Assembly (NCBI RefSeq): GCF_008298035.1
Contig: NZ_CP042910.1
Coordinates: forward strand, 7,130,001 to 7,194,000
Length of the DNA: 64,000 bases
Direction: 5' to 3'
Source of the DNA: Gimesia maris
Lineage (GTDB): Bacteria; Planctomycetota; Planctomycetia; Planctomycetales; Planctomycetaceae
Position numbers and translations under genes: made by a program. Of this stretch, positions 18,006 through 28,450 are shown piece after piece (position 1 is the stretch's first letter; each line of letters starts with the position of its first letter). The notes under the pieces are model-generated. The model saw only the letters and a program-made list of their open reading frames with translations. It had not been told where the DNA came from and ran no database searches.

Positions 18006-18665
18006 TCAGTCAGCCAGTGGTTTGACGCGGATATTCTTGTAATACACAACACTCTTTGGATCGTGTGCCTGCAGTGCGAAGCTCCCTTTTTCACCCAGCG
18101 AAGGAGAACCCGTTGCGCCTTCCGGTTCGGTGTAATCAATCACCGTCTGATCATTGATTTTGACAATCACATGCCGACCGTTGACGATAATATGCTGAGT
18201 CCACCATTCGTTATCTTTGGCAGGCGTTTTGAACAGTTTGACCCGGTTATAGAGACTGCCGGTTTTGACAGGGTCTTTGTGGCTGACATTGACCTGTGAT
18301 TCATAACCCTGTGTCGGCCAGCCTTCCTCCTGGAATTTGGTGTGGAAGAAAATACCCGAGTTACTACCTGGAGTCGTCTTGACGTCGGCTTTGAACTCAA
18401 AGTTCTTGTACTCTTTATCGGTGAAAAGATGCGAGCGTTTCCCCGTCACTTCAATCACGCCATCCTTCACTTCAAAGGGGCCGCCCTCGGCGACTGTCCA
18501 GCCCGTCAGATCTTTCCCGTTGAACAGTTCGATCCAGCCCTCTTCCGCTTCGGTGTTTTTCTCGCCGGAGTAGGCACTGTTGTTTCCAATCAGAGACGAG
18601 ACGAGCAGTGCTGCCATCAAACCGGTAAAGATATTAAAGCAATTGCCAGCGCGGTATTGGTTCAT
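18006..18665 (-). CDS. Secreted DUF1080 (3-keto-disaccharide hydrolase fold) protein
   Basis: 219 residues. Residues 1-34 act as a signal peptide (hydrophobic stretch LMAALLVSSLIG...). The mature domain has family hallmarks: GWIELFNGKDLTGW near its start, FKADVKTTPGSNSGIFFHT in the middle, and GSFALQAHDPKSVVYYKNI at the end, matching the concanavalin-like DUF1080 fold. Some members hydrolyse 3-keto-glycosides made by Gfo/Idh-type oxidases; most are uncharacterised. It would act outside the cytoplasm. The AGGAG 12 nt before the ATG is a little far but usable. It is followed by its own terminator. Confidence 0.9.
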   Translation of the reverse strand: MNQYRAGNCFNIFTGLMAALLVSSLIGNNSAYSGEKNTEAEEGWIELFNGKDLTGWTVAEGGPFEVKDGVIEVTGKRSHLFTDKEYKNFEFKADVKTTPGSNSGIFFHTKFQEEGWPTQGYESQVNVSHKDPVKTGSLYNRVKLFKTPAKDNEWWTQHIIVNGRHVIVKINDQTVIDYTEPEGATGSPSLGEKGSFALQAHDPKSVVYYKNIRVKPLAD

Positions 18666-18802
18666 CGTGTAAATAACTCCTGGATGTTATTAGGAATGAG
18701 TCAGACGGTTTTTGCGTCGTCTTTGATTGAGCATGAGCTGAATTCACAGCAGCATAAGGAATATCATATATGCTACGCGGCGACCGGACCGGTTAAAAGC
18801 AA

Positions 18803-18842
18803 ACAGGGCACTTCCCCGCATATTTTCCGGAAAGTGCCCTGT
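18803..18842 (-). terminator. Rho-independent terminator of the vWA operon
   Basis: Perfect 11-bp arms at 18803-18813 and 18832-18842 with an 18-nt loop. The minus-strand side is followed by a T-rich stretch. It lies about 35 bp past the stop codon of the vWA gene at 18878, so it probably ends the vWA transcript. Confidence 0.78.
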
Positions 18843-18877
18843 CTTGTATTTAAGGATCTTAAGTAATTCGTGGCGGC

Positions 18878-20773
18878 TTACAGTTTGGGAAGTTTGATAT
18901 CTTTACCGACCTTGCTGTATCGCGGATCACGAAATCCTTCCCTGAAGTACATGCCGAAGCCCTGTCCTAATTCATACTGAGCTCTCTGTGCCCAGGGGGT
19001 TCCCGGATGCTCTTTGATCACAAGTTTGTACTGTGCTTCCGACTTCTTCAACTGTTTGTCCAGTTCTTCAGGGCTGACTTTGGTCAGCTTGACCTGTTCC
19101 GGATCGGGAGGCAGCATCTTTTTACGACGAGCGACATTCCAGACATTGCTGTTTTTCTCTTTGGGTACCGGCATGTTTTTCGCCTGCTGGTCCATTGCCA
19201 GGCAGTACTGGAACAGACGCACGCGATAGGCCAGACACTGGGCCAGCGCCAGATCGTAGGCAGCGCGCCAGCGGGAAGATTTTTCCTGAGCACGCAGTGG
19301 TTCAACCGATTCGAGAATCTCGACCGCTTTCTGCAGCAGTCCCATGGCACGGATCGCCTTGGGCACCTCTTTACTGCCGATCTCAAAAAATTCTTTTTTC
19401 TCGATCGGGTAATAGAGTTCCCTGATGTTCAACTGCTTATCCAGATGCGGATTGAGTGTGGCAATCACTTTCCAGATGGAAGTACGAAATTTGCTGGCGC
19501 TGCGTTCGGCATCGTAATCGCGACGAGACAGCAGGAGCGGTTGATATTCTTTCATATCCTGAAAACGGAACTGACGGTCGGCAGTACTGCCGGCGCCTCC
19601 CAGCTCACCTTCTTTTCCGGGCAGCACGAAGAAAATCCCCCCGGTTTCACGGGCAATGCGGACCTGTTCGTAAGGGCCGAAACCTGCAGAAAATGCATCC
19701 CAGCGACCATGCAGACCATCGTACTGCAATGCTTCCGGAAATGCGGTTTCCGGCCCGCGATTGATCCGAATCCAGTGCCTCAAATTATATACGGGGTCAC
19801 GCCAGATCTGGCGGGCGTAGGGATATCCAAACACTGATTCCCGCCCGAGAATGTAAATCGGCGTTTTGGCCCGTTTGGCGCGGGTAATGACTTCTTCCAC
19901 CTTGGCACCATCATCGCCTGATTCATCGGTAACCACGACGAGACAGAGCCGACGATCTGTTTTTCGAGCCTGGAGAACGTATTTATCAATTGTGGCAGCG
20001 ACGGTGTCGCACATGTTTTCCAGACCGGTTTCGTCGGTCGGAATCTTCGTAATCGCGTCCTGAACTTCTTTCAGGTCGGTCGTTGGTTTAGGAGTATGAA
20101 CATGCACGGTCGCACCGTAACTGAGAATCGCAGTCAGCAATGTCTGATCCCGGTCACGGGTTTTCGATTCCTGCTTGGCAGCAATCCCCAGTTCCCCGTA
20201 AATTTTATTGAAGTTATCCCTGATTTCTTTCTGGTCGTCTTTCATACTGCCCGACTCATCGAACAGCCAGACGACCATAATTTTTTCTTCCCGCATGATG
20301 CGGATCAGTTCTTTGGAAATCCGACTCATGGCTGACCCGTAGCCTTCAACGACAGCACCCACTTCACCGGTGACTTCGCCTACCCCCAGGTCCTGGCCGA
20401 GGATGTCATCGCCGGGCGCTGTGATTTCGCCTGCGTTGATTTTGATTTCGGGTTCTTTCAGGCTTTCTGATGTCTCGATCTTCTGTGAAGAAACCGCAGG
20501 CGCTGTGGAAGCCCCGACATTGGTGGAAACCATACCGCCGGACGTCACGCTCAGATTTTCGGAAACTTCCAGATTCGTTTCCAGTACCTGTTCGATCTCA
20601 GCATGATCACGCTCTTCGTCGAAAATGGTTTCGATTGCCACTTCGGGCTGGTTGTCTGTCAGTTGATGGTGTACCAGTCCCATCCCCACTAAAATCACTG
20701 CGTGTACAATCAAAGAGGTGAAGAAAGCGGAATAATCTCTCGCTTGAACCATCAGTAATAACCCCCCGGTCAT
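18878..20773 (-). CDS. Membrane-anchored von Willebrand factor A protein (vWA-1)
   Basis: 631 residues from the ATG at 20773. The internal ATG at 20752 is preceded by a G run and may be the true start. One membrane helix (about residues 16-38) is followed by an acidic, repeat-poor linker and a vWA domain at about 165-400. The MIDAS metal site DxSGS is intact in LFDESGSMKDD, with a second acidic strand in VVVTDESGDDG. The C-terminal third is helical and ends in a TPR-like unit (IKEHPGTPWAQRAQYELGQG). The next upstream gene encodes a paralogue with the same plan, including the HPGTPWA motif. Probably a periplasmic adhesion or assembly protein that works with the paralogue. No enzymatic role seen. 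Confidence 0.85.
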   Translation of the reverse strand: MTGGLLLMVQARDYSAFFTSLIVHAVILVGMGLVHHQLTDNQPEVAIETIFDEERDHAEIEQVLETNLEVSENLSVTSGGMVSTNVGASTAPAVSSQKIETSESLKEPEIKINAGEITAPGDDILGQDLGVGEVTGEVGAVVEGYGSAMSRISKELIRIMREEKIMVVWLFDESGSMKDDQKEIRDNFNKIYGELGIAAKQESKTRDRDQTLLTAILSYGATVHVHTPKPTTDLKEVQDAITKIPTDETGLENMCDTVAATIDKYVLQARKTDRRLCLVVVTDESGDDGAKVEEVITRAKRAKTPIYILGRESVFGYPYARQIWRDPVYNLRHWIRINRGPETAFPEALQYDGLHGRWDAFSAGFGPYEQVRIARETGGIFFVLPGKEGELGGAGSTADRQFRFQDMKEYQPLLLSRRDYDAERSASKFRTSIWKVIATLNPHLDKQLNIRELYYPIEKKEFFEIGSKEVPKAIRAMGLLQKAVEILESVEPLRAQEKSSRWRAAYDLALAQCLAYRVRLFQYCLAMDQQAKNMPVPKEKNSNVWNVARRKKMLPPDPEQVKLTKVSPEELDKQLKKSEAQYKLVIKEHPGTPWAQRAQYELGQGFGMYFREGFRDPRYSKVGKDIKLPKL

Positions 20774-20948
20774 TTTTATAGCGAACTGCTATTGAAAACG
20801 AGTGCCTGTTTAGTCTCAGCAAATAATAAAATTGCTGATCCGGTTTTGAAAATAGAAATGAATATAAAATACTGCCCTGCGCCGAACATGCCAGCCAGGC
20901 CAGTCGCTAAACTGTTTGTATTATTGGTGATATTGGTAATCAACAAGG

Positions 20949-22871
20949 TCAGATTTTGAGTGGCTGGTTTCCTTTGATACCACGTTTCTTCAATGCCTCA
21001 TTTCTCTTACGTTGTTCTTCTTCGAAACGTGGGTTTGGTTTGCGGACACGATTCCCCTGGGGATCCAGATTCATCTTCATTTCCTGCCATGCCCAGCCCA
21101 GTGGCTTGTCCAGTTCCTTGGCGGCCAGATAGGCCCAGGGGGTGCCAGGATGTTCGTCGATGATACCGTTCAAAATCTCCTGAGCCTGCTTGCCCAGTTT
21201 CCGCACGGAGGGACTGGAACGCACATCTTCTGCAGGAACCAGTCGCCAGGCGTTGTTCTCTTTTTTCTCAAAAGTTTTTGGACTGCTCTTCATGTCTGCC
21301 AGAACCGTATTGTAACCATAGGCCCGCACGCGTGCTGCCAGCACACGTCCCAAAGCCAGATCGTAATTGGCCCGCCAGCGGGGTTCGGTGATCTTCGGAC
21401 GGTCTTTCAATCCCTGTTCCAGAATCACCTGCAGTTCGTTGAGTCCGTAGTCAAGTTCGGAAACCGGCTTTTGTGCCACCGTGATGGCCTGTCGTAATGC
21501 ATTGTCGGTATTGGCCGGAAATTCCAGGGTAGGAGTCGGCAGAGTCCGTTTGGATGTACGGGTAGCAGTCGCCGCCATGACCAGCGCCTTCTTGGCCATG
21601 TTCTTTTCGATTTTACTTGAGTAGTCACGAATCGAAATGTAGTCGGGGTGATAGTCCCGCATGTCGGCTGGTTCAAATTTGGGACCGCTGGTTTCTTCGG
21701 TGATGAAAAAGATCCCGTTGGTTTCCGCACACAGACGCGTTAACGCGTAAGGACCATAGCCGGAAGAAATCTCTCGGAATTCATAGTCGCTCTGTCCCCA
21801 GAAAGGCAATTTAATACGTTCGGAAGCAACCGTTTCCGGTCCGGCTTCAGAAACTGCCGGGACGAAGACACCCGGTTCGATTTCAAACCTGGTATTCACT
21901 TCTCGCCGACCAAAAGGCGACGCATTGCCGACCACGTAACATTTAATTCCATTCCGTTTGGTCAGCAGGATGGCATCTTCCAGATTGGCCTGGGCATCGG
22001 TACCGGCTTCGTCCGTCACGACGATCACCATCATGTTGCGACGGCCCTGTTTTTTGTAAGAGAGCCAGCGTTTGGAAACCTGTGTGACTGCTGAAAACAC
22101 GTTTTCGTTACCGGTGGTATCTTCTTTGATTGATCTGATCTGCGAGACGACTTCTTTAACATCGCTGACCGGTTCTTTGGTGACGAACTGTGTGGTATCA
22201 CCAAACGCGGCAACAGCCGTCTTCAGCGCGCTTTCATCGACGGTTGCATCCAGAAGACCCAGCTGTTTGTAGACATTTTCAAAACGGTCGGCGATCTCAT
22301 TACGCCGCTTACTGACAGAAGGAGAAACATCAAACAGCCAGACCACCAGCAGTTTCTTTTCCTTGGCCGCAGCTGCAATTTCGAGCGTCAGACGGTCAAT
22401 GGCACCGGCAACACCACCATCAGGGCGGTCGGTTTCACCCGTTACTTCAACAGCAGCCATCAGTTCTTCTTTGGCCGGTTGAGTCATCTGGTCATCAATG
22501 ATGGGCTCGGGGGCTTCAATCTCATTTTCGAGCTGGTCCTGCATCTTCTGCTGCTGCTCAACTGACGTCTGTGGCGCCGCCGCCATCGATTGAGTCATCA
22601 ATGCGGTATCACCGGCTGTGCCGACAACATCCTGAATTGTGGGATCAATCTTGAACACGTTATCATCAAGTTCTTCAATCGAAGAGATGATTGCGTTTTC
22701 TGAATCGAGCAGCGTGATGCGCGTGAAGCTTGCCAGCATAAACAGGATCAACAGGTGGACCCCCAGACTGATCAGCCAGGCGGGCACTTCCTTCATGTTC
22801 AACCAGTTGTGAGGCTCAACGTCTATAATTTCTTCGACATGAACTTCGCGGGTGGAATTGACAACACTCAC
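20949..22871 (-). CDS. Membrane-anchored von Willebrand factor A protein (vWA-2)
   Basis: 640 residues from GTG 22871, chosen because TAAGGAG lies six nt upstream (22878-22884); a longer frame from 22958 has no ribosome site. One membrane helix occurs at about residues 30-50 (PAWLISLGVHLLILFML). The vWA domain follows with MIDAS DVSPS in WLFDVSPSVSK and VIVVTDEAGTDA. The C-terminus repeats the helical module of vWA-1, including EHPGTPWAYLAAKELDKPLGW. The two genes are 175 bp apart and co-directional. The duplication and shared architecture suggest a heterodimer or two-part envelope machine. The MIDAS motif has lost the small glycine of the sister (DVSPS versus DESGS), though metal ligands remain. 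Confidence 0.87.
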   Translation of the reverse strand: MSVVNSTREVHVEEIIDVEPHNWLNMKEVPAWLISLGVHLLILFMLASFTRITLLDSENAIISSIEELDDNVFKIDPTIQDVVGTAGDTALMTQSMAAAPQTSVEQQQKMQDQLENEIEAPEPIIDDQMTQPAKEELMAAVEVTGETDRPDGGVAGAIDRLTLEIAAAAKEKKLLVVWLFDVSPSVSKRRNEIADRFENVYKQLGLLDATVDESALKTAVAAFGDTTQFVTKEPVSDVKEVVSQIRSIKEDTTGNENVFSAVTQVSKRWLSYKKQGRRNMMVIVVTDEAGTDAQANLEDAILLTKRNGIKCYVVGNASPFGRREVNTRFEIEPGVFVPAVSEAGPETVASERIKLPFWGQSDYEFREISSGYGPYALTRLCAETNGIFFITEETSGPKFEPADMRDYHPDYISIRDYSSKIEKNMAKKALVMAATATRTSKRTLPTPTLEFPANTDNALRQAITVAQKPVSELDYGLNELQVILEQGLKDRPKITEPRWRANYDLALGRVLAARVRAYGYNTVLADMKSSPKTFEKKENNAWRLVPAEDVRSSPSVRKLGKQAQEILNGIIDEHPGTPWAYLAAKELDKPLGWAWQEMKMNLDPQGNRVRKPNPRFEEEQRKRNEALKKRGIKGNQPLKI

Positions 22872-23306
22872 GGCCTGCTCCTTATTAGGATGAGACGAAA
22901 ACTTTTTGCCTGTTCTCCGTTTCGTAAAGAAACAGCGAACAGAATTCGTAGTGAACACGACAGATTATCAAAACCTGCACATTACATCAGACAACATTGA
23001 TGATTATAAGAATTGTCGTCCAGCAATGGTTCATCAAATCTACGATTTTACCTCTGAAATCACACAAATACAATCATTGATCACTTAAAGTGACACAGAA
23101 AGTGTCTTTTTGTATACTTTTCCGGAATTAAAGAGGGACGGGGCTGCATTAAAATAACCTCTGATAACGACTCAACATTCGTCATTTTTTTGCATTCTCT
23201 AATATTTCACAACGATTTACGAAGAACGAATACCAATACCAGGCGAAATCAATAAACTGGCGTCGCAGATACCCTGGTGTGTTTTTTTCCTGCAGGTACC
23301 CGATTC
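22872..23306. other. Divergent promoter region between vWA-2 and DUF456 genes
   Basis: 435 bp of non-coding DNA, AT-rich in its middle. It holds the dyad and overlapping hairpin described separately (23081-23106). No gene or convincing sigma-70 pair seen. Confidence 0.5.
23081..23106. promoter_or_regulatory. Dyad and overlapping hairpin, candidate operator
   Basis: A 13-bp dyad TCACTT-A-AAGTGA (23081-23093) overlaps GACAC-AGAAA-GTGTC (23092-23106), which is followed by five T. The site lies between divergent genes, 210 bp from the vWA start and 200 bp from the DUF456 start. The dyad could bind a regulator; the hairpin is only five bp. Confidence 0.3.
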
Positions 23307-23882
23307 ATGTCATTTGAGTGGCTCACAGACTGGCTCCCTTTCACGTTTTACTACCTGATGGTACTCCTCCTGTTTCTGGCGAACCTGACTTCATGGGTCT
23401 CGATTCTGTTTCTGGTTCCCGGGAACTGGATCATGGTTTTTCTGTCCGCCCTGTTTTATCTGTTCATGCCCGGACGCGATGAGCATGGTATTTCCTTGAC
23501 TGTTCTCGTCATCGCCATTCTGCTGGCGGGTCTCGGCGAAGTCATCGAAGCACTGGGCAGTTCAGCCGGCGCAGCGAAAAAAGGCGCCAGCCGTCGTGCC
23601 ATGATTCTGGCGCTGCTGGGAACGTTCATCGCCAGTGTCATCGGGGCAACCCTCGCGACACCTCTGCTGCCTCCCCTGGGAACTGTATTCGGTGCGATTT
23701 TTGGCGGAGCCCTGGGGGCGTTCGCAGGCGCCTACCTGGGGGAAGTCTGGAAAGGGAACCAGGAAGTCAACCGCATACACATCAGCACCGCGGCGTTTGT
23801 GGGGCGACTGCTGGGTGTCGTCGGCAAACTGGCAATCGGTGTCATCATCCTGGTGATGATCACGATCGACTCCCTCTTCTGA
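23307..23882 (+). CDS. DUF456 membrane protein
   Basis: 191 residues from the ATG at 23307; an upstream GTG at 23277 would add ten residues with no family match. It is almost all membrane: helices at about 12-35, 38-60, 70-90, 105-135 and 165-190. Glycine-rich segments such as GAIFGGALGAFAGAYLGE and the paired PLGTVFG and AKKGASRR regions match DUF456, a family of small multi-pass membrane proteins of unknown function. It is transcribed away from the vWA genes and ends at a hairpin it shares with the convergent lipoprotein gene. Confidence 0.85.
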   Translation: MSFEWLTDWLPFTFYYLMVLLLFLANLTSWVSILFLVPGNWIMVFLSALFYLFMPGRDEHGISLTVLVIAILLAGLGEVIEALGSSAGAAKKGASRRAMILALLGTFIASVIGATLATPLLPPLGTVFGAIFGGALGAFAGAYLGEVWKGNQEVNRIHISTAAFVGRLLGVVGKLAIGVIILVMITIDSLF

Positions 23883-23910
23883 CTGAAATTCAAATCGAGC
23901 ATGTCACCAT

Positions 23911-23953
23911 AAAAAAAGGGTACTCTCCTTCCGAAAAAAGAGAGCACCATTTT
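23911..23953. terminator. Bidirectional terminator hairpin
   Basis: Arms 23919-23927 and 23940-23948 pair with one G-U-type mismatch. An A run precedes (23911-23917) and T residues follow (23950-23953). It lies between two convergent genes and can serve both. Confidence 0.65.
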
Positions 23954-23983
23954 AAGCCAGTTCATTGTTCAGCAACTGTCAAA

Positions 23984-24409
23984 CTACTCGAGATCGAATT
24001 TAATTTCGTTATCCCCTTCTTTCACGACGGCGGTCAGACCGGATGTCTTCTGCATGTTGTACTTCGTCGGAATAAATGAGGGCTCCAGGGAGGCTTCCGG
24101 ATCTTCAGCAGAAACGCCTTCCATATCGCGTTCAGAAATGATGGTTACTGTATGCTTGCCGGGAAATGCACCATCACCATCCTCATAGGTGGTTAATTCG
24201 AAGGAACCATCCGGCTGAATCTTCCCGTGTGCAATCTGCTCTCCCGAGTCGGGAAAGAACACGACTTCGCCAGTCTCCAGAGGCTTACCTTCAAAGGTGA
24301 CGATACCTTTCACAGGAGCCGTCGGTTTCTTTTCGATCTGCTCACCACAGCCTGTCATGATTGACAGCAGAAGCAGAACCGAACACAGGGATATCATATT
24401 TAACTTCAT
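23984..24409 (-). CDS. Lipoprotein with carboxypeptidase-regulatory-like domain (A)
   Basis: 141 residues. The lipobox is IMTGC at residues 17-21, so the mature protein starts at Cys21 and is lipid-anchored. The rest has the pattern of the transthyretin-like carboxypeptidase-regulatory fold: KGIVTFEGKPLETGEVVFFPD, then GSFELTTYEDGDGAFPGKHTVTI, ending with FDLE. In planctomycetes such lipoproteins often sit beside DUF1559 genes, as here: a DUF1559 gene ends 153 bp upstream on the same strand. The second DUF1559-lipoprotein pair lies further upstream. Function unknown. Confidence 0.85.
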   Translation of the reverse strand: MKLNMISLCSVLLLLSIMTGCGEQIEKKPTAPVKGIVTFEGKPLETGEVVFFPDSGEQIAHGKIQPDGSFELTTYEDGDGAFPGKHTVTIISERDMEGVSAEDPEASLEPSFIPTKYNMQKTSGLTAVVKEGDNEIKFDLE

Positions 24410-24561
24410 TTTAGAGCTTTACCAGAGAATAAATTGTGAATGAAAAGACCAGGCACGGCACAGTGGAATCGCCCAAAGTGGTCCCCGCTGATACGGAATT
24501 CAGACCGGGGGGTACTGCCTGTTTTAGACAGCCCCCCCTGTTCGATCTTGTTGAGTTCGGA

Positions 24562-25494
24562 TTAATATTCGCCGAGGACTTCACCGGTCGAGCGAGTGGC
24601 CAGACCTTTGAGCGTGTCCAGGTTCATACTGGCAGACAGAAACTGCACGCGTCCGTCACAGAACAGCAGATGCGCACCGCCGACATGGGCGCTTCTCCAG
24701 GAAACTCCGTATTGAGAATGGGTGCTGGAACCAATCGGGTACTGTGTGGCTTTGGTATCAATCATCAGGAAGCCATCTCCTCCGGTATCACCACCGTACA
24801 CATACGTGGCCCAGGTCCAGGTCACCATGTCATCAAAGCCGGTATTACTGCCCCAGCCGTTTAAAGCCGAAGAGAGTTCACCCAGTAGAAAAGTATTGGA
24901 GGTCCCATCGGTAATATCCCGCATCCGAGTTTTCGATTTGGGATAGAGCACACCCGAAGTGGTGTAGTTGTGAGTTGACGTAGAAAAACCGGACTGCAGC
25001 CCGACATCTACCGAACCCCCATTTCCCCGATAATGCAGCCCACCATGTTGGGCAGGAACGGTGGAGTGCGTGGGAGCTGTTGAACCCAACTCGGAAGACG
25101 GGCAGAGAATCACCTGAATGGGTGTCGTGAATTCCTGACGCGAACCAATCGAAGAGGAACGCCAGGGAGTGATTTCATTAATCTCGCCTGTGATGGAAGA
25201 GATGCTGTTATAAAGCGGAGCCTGATCAATGTAAGGCAGAATCCGGGCAACCCAGCCAGTCTGATATCCCCCCTTTTGAAAGTAACCGGTGGGCATCATC
25301 AGGAAGTTATCATGATAATTATGGAACGCCAGTCCCAGTTGTTTCAAATTGTTACGGCACTGTGACCGTCGTGCGGCTTCCCGGGCCTGCTGAACTGCGG
25401 GCAGCAGGAGCGCAATCAGGATGGCAATAATCGCGATTACCACCAGCAGTTCGATCAGTGTAAATCCACGTCGTTTCTGTGTGTTTAGATTCAT
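24562..25494 (-). CDS. DUF1559 protein with prepilin-type N-terminus (A)
   Basis: 310 residues. The start [20 protein letters not shown] is a type IV prepilin-like cleavage and methylation motif followed by the family helix [19 protein letters not shown]. The C-terminus has [12 protein letters not shown], the H-X9-DG signature, so the family call is firm. These proteins are pseudopilin-like and very numerous in planctomycetes; they are thought to be secreted or surface proteins assembled by a type IV pilus or type II secretion-like route. GAGAG before the ATG supports the start. The middle region is likely beta-rich. Its lipoprotein neighbour is downstream. Confidence 0.95.
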   Translation of the reverse strand: MNLNTQKRRGFTLIELLVVIAIIAILIALLLPAVQQAREAARRSQCRNNLKQLGLAFHNYHDNFLMMPTGYFQKGGYQTGWVARILPYIDQAPLYNSISSITGEINEITPWRSSSIGSRQEFTTPIQVILCPSSELGSTAPTHSTVPAQHGGLHYRGNGGSVDVGLQSGFSTSTHNYTTSGVLYPKSKTRMRDITDGTSNTFLLGELSSALNGWGSNTGFDDMVTWTWATYVYGGDTGGDGFLMIDTKATQYPIGSSTHSQYGVSWRSAHVGGAHLLFCDGRVQFLSASMNLDTLKGLATRSTGEVLGEY

Positions 25495-25900
25495 GTAACT
25501 CTCTCAACTAATAAAAACAAATAACGAAAATAAGAATTCCGATTTCAGTCACCCTGCACGGGCATTGACCAAAACGAGGAAAAACTCAAATAGAAAACAG
25601 ACGGTCCTTCAGAACGACAGAATGACCGACTTACATAGATATGTTAAGTTATTACCACTCATATTATTAAATAATTATTACAATACAATATTAATATATT
25701 GATAAATAAATTACATATACTGGACTTACGACAACACATCGAATCGCAATTCTTTTATATGTAACCAGATACATACAATAACGATTTTAACGCGTTGTCA
25801 GCACAATCGGACAGAAGGCCCTTGAAAGAAAGCACCTCATACCACGCACTCAACCCATTTATACATTTCAATACAAAAGAAAATGGGGATTGAAAACCAT
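25495..25900. other. AT-rich upstream region of DUF1559-A
   Basis: 406 bp without a gene. The stretch 25640-25780 is strongly AT-rich (runs such as TTATTAAATAATTATTAC), unlike the rest of the window. It probably holds the promoter of the DUF1559-A gene, but no single pair stands out. Confidence 0.5.
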
Positions 25901-26344
25901 TCAACCGGCGTCTTTCAGATCAAAAGAGAACTCACTGGCGTCCTCTTTCACTTCAAGCTCGAGCGGGCTGGACTGGCTGTCGCGAAACTTCGCCGGGATC
26001 GCGGGGGAGTCTTTCCTGGGTGCTGCAGCCTGACCAGGTTCTGGCGGTACAGGATCCATTTCGGGAGGCAGAATGGTCACACTGTATTTGCCCAGCGCCA
26101 CGTTCGGAATACTGACAATCCCCTCCTCAGTCAGTGATCCCCCGCCCCCTTCTCCCGTCTGAGGATTTTCCAGATTGACCAGGCCGGCTGTCACGGGAGT
26201 GCCCCCCAGTGTAACCGTGATTGAAATATCACGCCGGGGTTTGTCCGAACCGGGAGTATGACTACAGCCGATGAGAACTGTCAGACTGAGTACCAGTGAC
26301 AGAGTTAATTTCAGAGACTGATATTTCATCAAGGGGTCTTTCAT
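25901..26344 (-). CDS. Lipoprotein (B) of the DUF1559-B pair
   Basis: 147 residues from the ATG at 26344. A TTG three bases earlier and an ATG at 26329 are alternatives. The lipobox in VLIGCSH fits lipidation. The mature part shows SITVTLGGTPVTAGLVNLENPQTGEGG and VALGKYSVTILPPE, the small beta domain also seen in lipoprotein A but with low identity. The tail ends SFDLKDAG. Its gene follows the DUF1559-B gene on the same strand with 89 bp between, interrupted by a strong hairpin. Likely partner of DUF1559-B. Confidence 0.8.
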   Translation of the reverse strand: MKDPLMKYQSLKLTLSLVLSLTVLIGCSHTPGSDKPRRDISITVTLGGTPVTAGLVNLENPQTGEGGGGSLTEEGIVSIPNVALGKYSVTILPPEMDPVPPEPGQAAAPRKDSPAIPAKFRDSQSSPLELEVKEDASEFSFDLKDAG

Positions 26345-26374
26345 CAAGTAACCTGGAACGTAATAGAAGCAGGG

Positions 26375-26414
26375 ACGCAGAAGCTTCGACAGAGGCGCTG
26401 CGAAGCTTCTGCGT
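26375..26414 (-). other. Perfect 14-bp hairpin between DUF1559-B and lipoprotein-B genes
   Basis: Arms 26375-26388 and 26401-26414 pair without mismatch across a 12-nt loop. No T run follows on the minus strand, so it is not a typical terminator. It could stabilise the upstream message, mark processing between the two cistrons, or act as partial attenuation. Confidence 0.7.
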
Positions 26415-26433
26415 CAATCTGTTGAGAGTAGAA

Positions 26434-27414
<981 letters not shown>

Positions 27415-27891
27415 ACGTATCTCTCGCAAATAAAAACAGAAACAAAAAAACGCGACGATCAGAGCGCGGAGGGAGTTTCGATTTCCCTGCTTCTACGAAT
27501 AGAACACAGGTGGAACTGAAGATGAACAATAAACCGTTCAAGTCATTTTTTGCAGGATCACTCAGTGGTATGAATTTTCGGCAGGACTGGAGGCAGGACT
27601 CTCAATCAATGTCAATTCGCGGGCCATCCTAACACCGCCCCGGGGTTCTCTCAACATATTTACGATAGTTTATTTATTATTGGACACAAAATTATTCGGC
27701 CTGAAAGGCATAACCGGTACTCAACTGTAAACTATTCCAGTTATGCAACTTAGCTCATCAGTGATTTTGACCCTTCAAAATTGTCGCACCTCTTCGTGTT
27801 GCACTCTTTGACTGGAATCTGCAAACTGAGTCGGATTGAAGTCTTCCCTACCTGACATGAAGTGCGTTCCCTCAAAGAAGGACTAGTGCGG
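27415..27891. other. Divergent intergenic region, DUF1559-B and marR
   Basis: 477 bp with no convincing gene. Promoters for both divergent genes should lie here. A run TTTATTTATTATT around 27668-27680 is AT-rich. No clear regulator palindrome seen. Confidence 0.45.
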
Positions 27892-28311
27892 ATGACCGTT
27901 GAAGATACGATTCCAATGCGATTAAGGCGGACTTACCTGACAATGCATCGCGTGGCGCAGGCTCACTTTGCTGAATTTGGTGTAACCGTTGATCAATACG
28001 TGCTGCTCTCAGTATTAGCTGATGCGGAAGGCATCATTCAGAACGAACTCAGCGAACGTATGTCTTCTGATGCAAATACGATCGGCGCCATGCTGAGACT
28101 GCTGGAACAGAAAAATGTTATCCGTCGTGAACCCAGTAAAAACGATCGGCGGGCATTACGCGTGTATCTGACCGCCAGCGGGAAACGTCTGCAGAAAAAA
28201 CTGGCCAGACATTCCAGCCAGATTCACGAGACCCTGGAAGCAGCCTTGACTCCCCGTAAGAAACAGATCCTGCTGAACAGTCTGGAAGCAATCACCCAGG
28301 CACTGAAATAG
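27892..28311 (+). CDS. MarR-family transcriptional regulator
   Basis: 139 residues from the ATG at 27892, with AAGGA upstream. The winged-helix core is plain: YVLLSVLADAEGIIQNELSERMSSDANTIGAMLRLLEQKNVIRREPS and the wing with DRRALRVYLTASGKRLQ. The recognition helix (SDANTIGAMLRLLEQ) is typical of MarR, which acts as a dimer repressing divergent or adjacent genes and releasing DNA on binding small phenolics. The ligand is unknown. The exported esterase gene follows 140 bp downstream and could be a target. Confidence 0.9.
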   Translation: MTVEDTIPMRLRRTYLTMHRVAQAHFAEFGVTVDQYVLLSVLADAEGIIQNELSERMSSDANTIGAMLRLLEQKNVIRREPSKNDRRALRVYLTASGKRLQKKLARHSSQIHETLEAALTPRKKQILLNSLEAITQALK

Positions 28312-28450
28312 CGCCGTGTGCAGCAGTTCGTTCGCAAGCGATCACTTAAAATGACAGAATCAACGAAACTTCCCACAGCCGGTCGTGTTCAATACAACAT
28401 GATACGTGCACGTGTTTTTTCAACCAGTGGAACCACATCAGGAGCCCCGC

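Noticed and set aside
24501-24539. G-run and C-run pair after DUF1559-A
   Set aside because: GGGGGG and CCCCCCC can pair but the stem is interrupted and has no T run; too weak to call a terminator.
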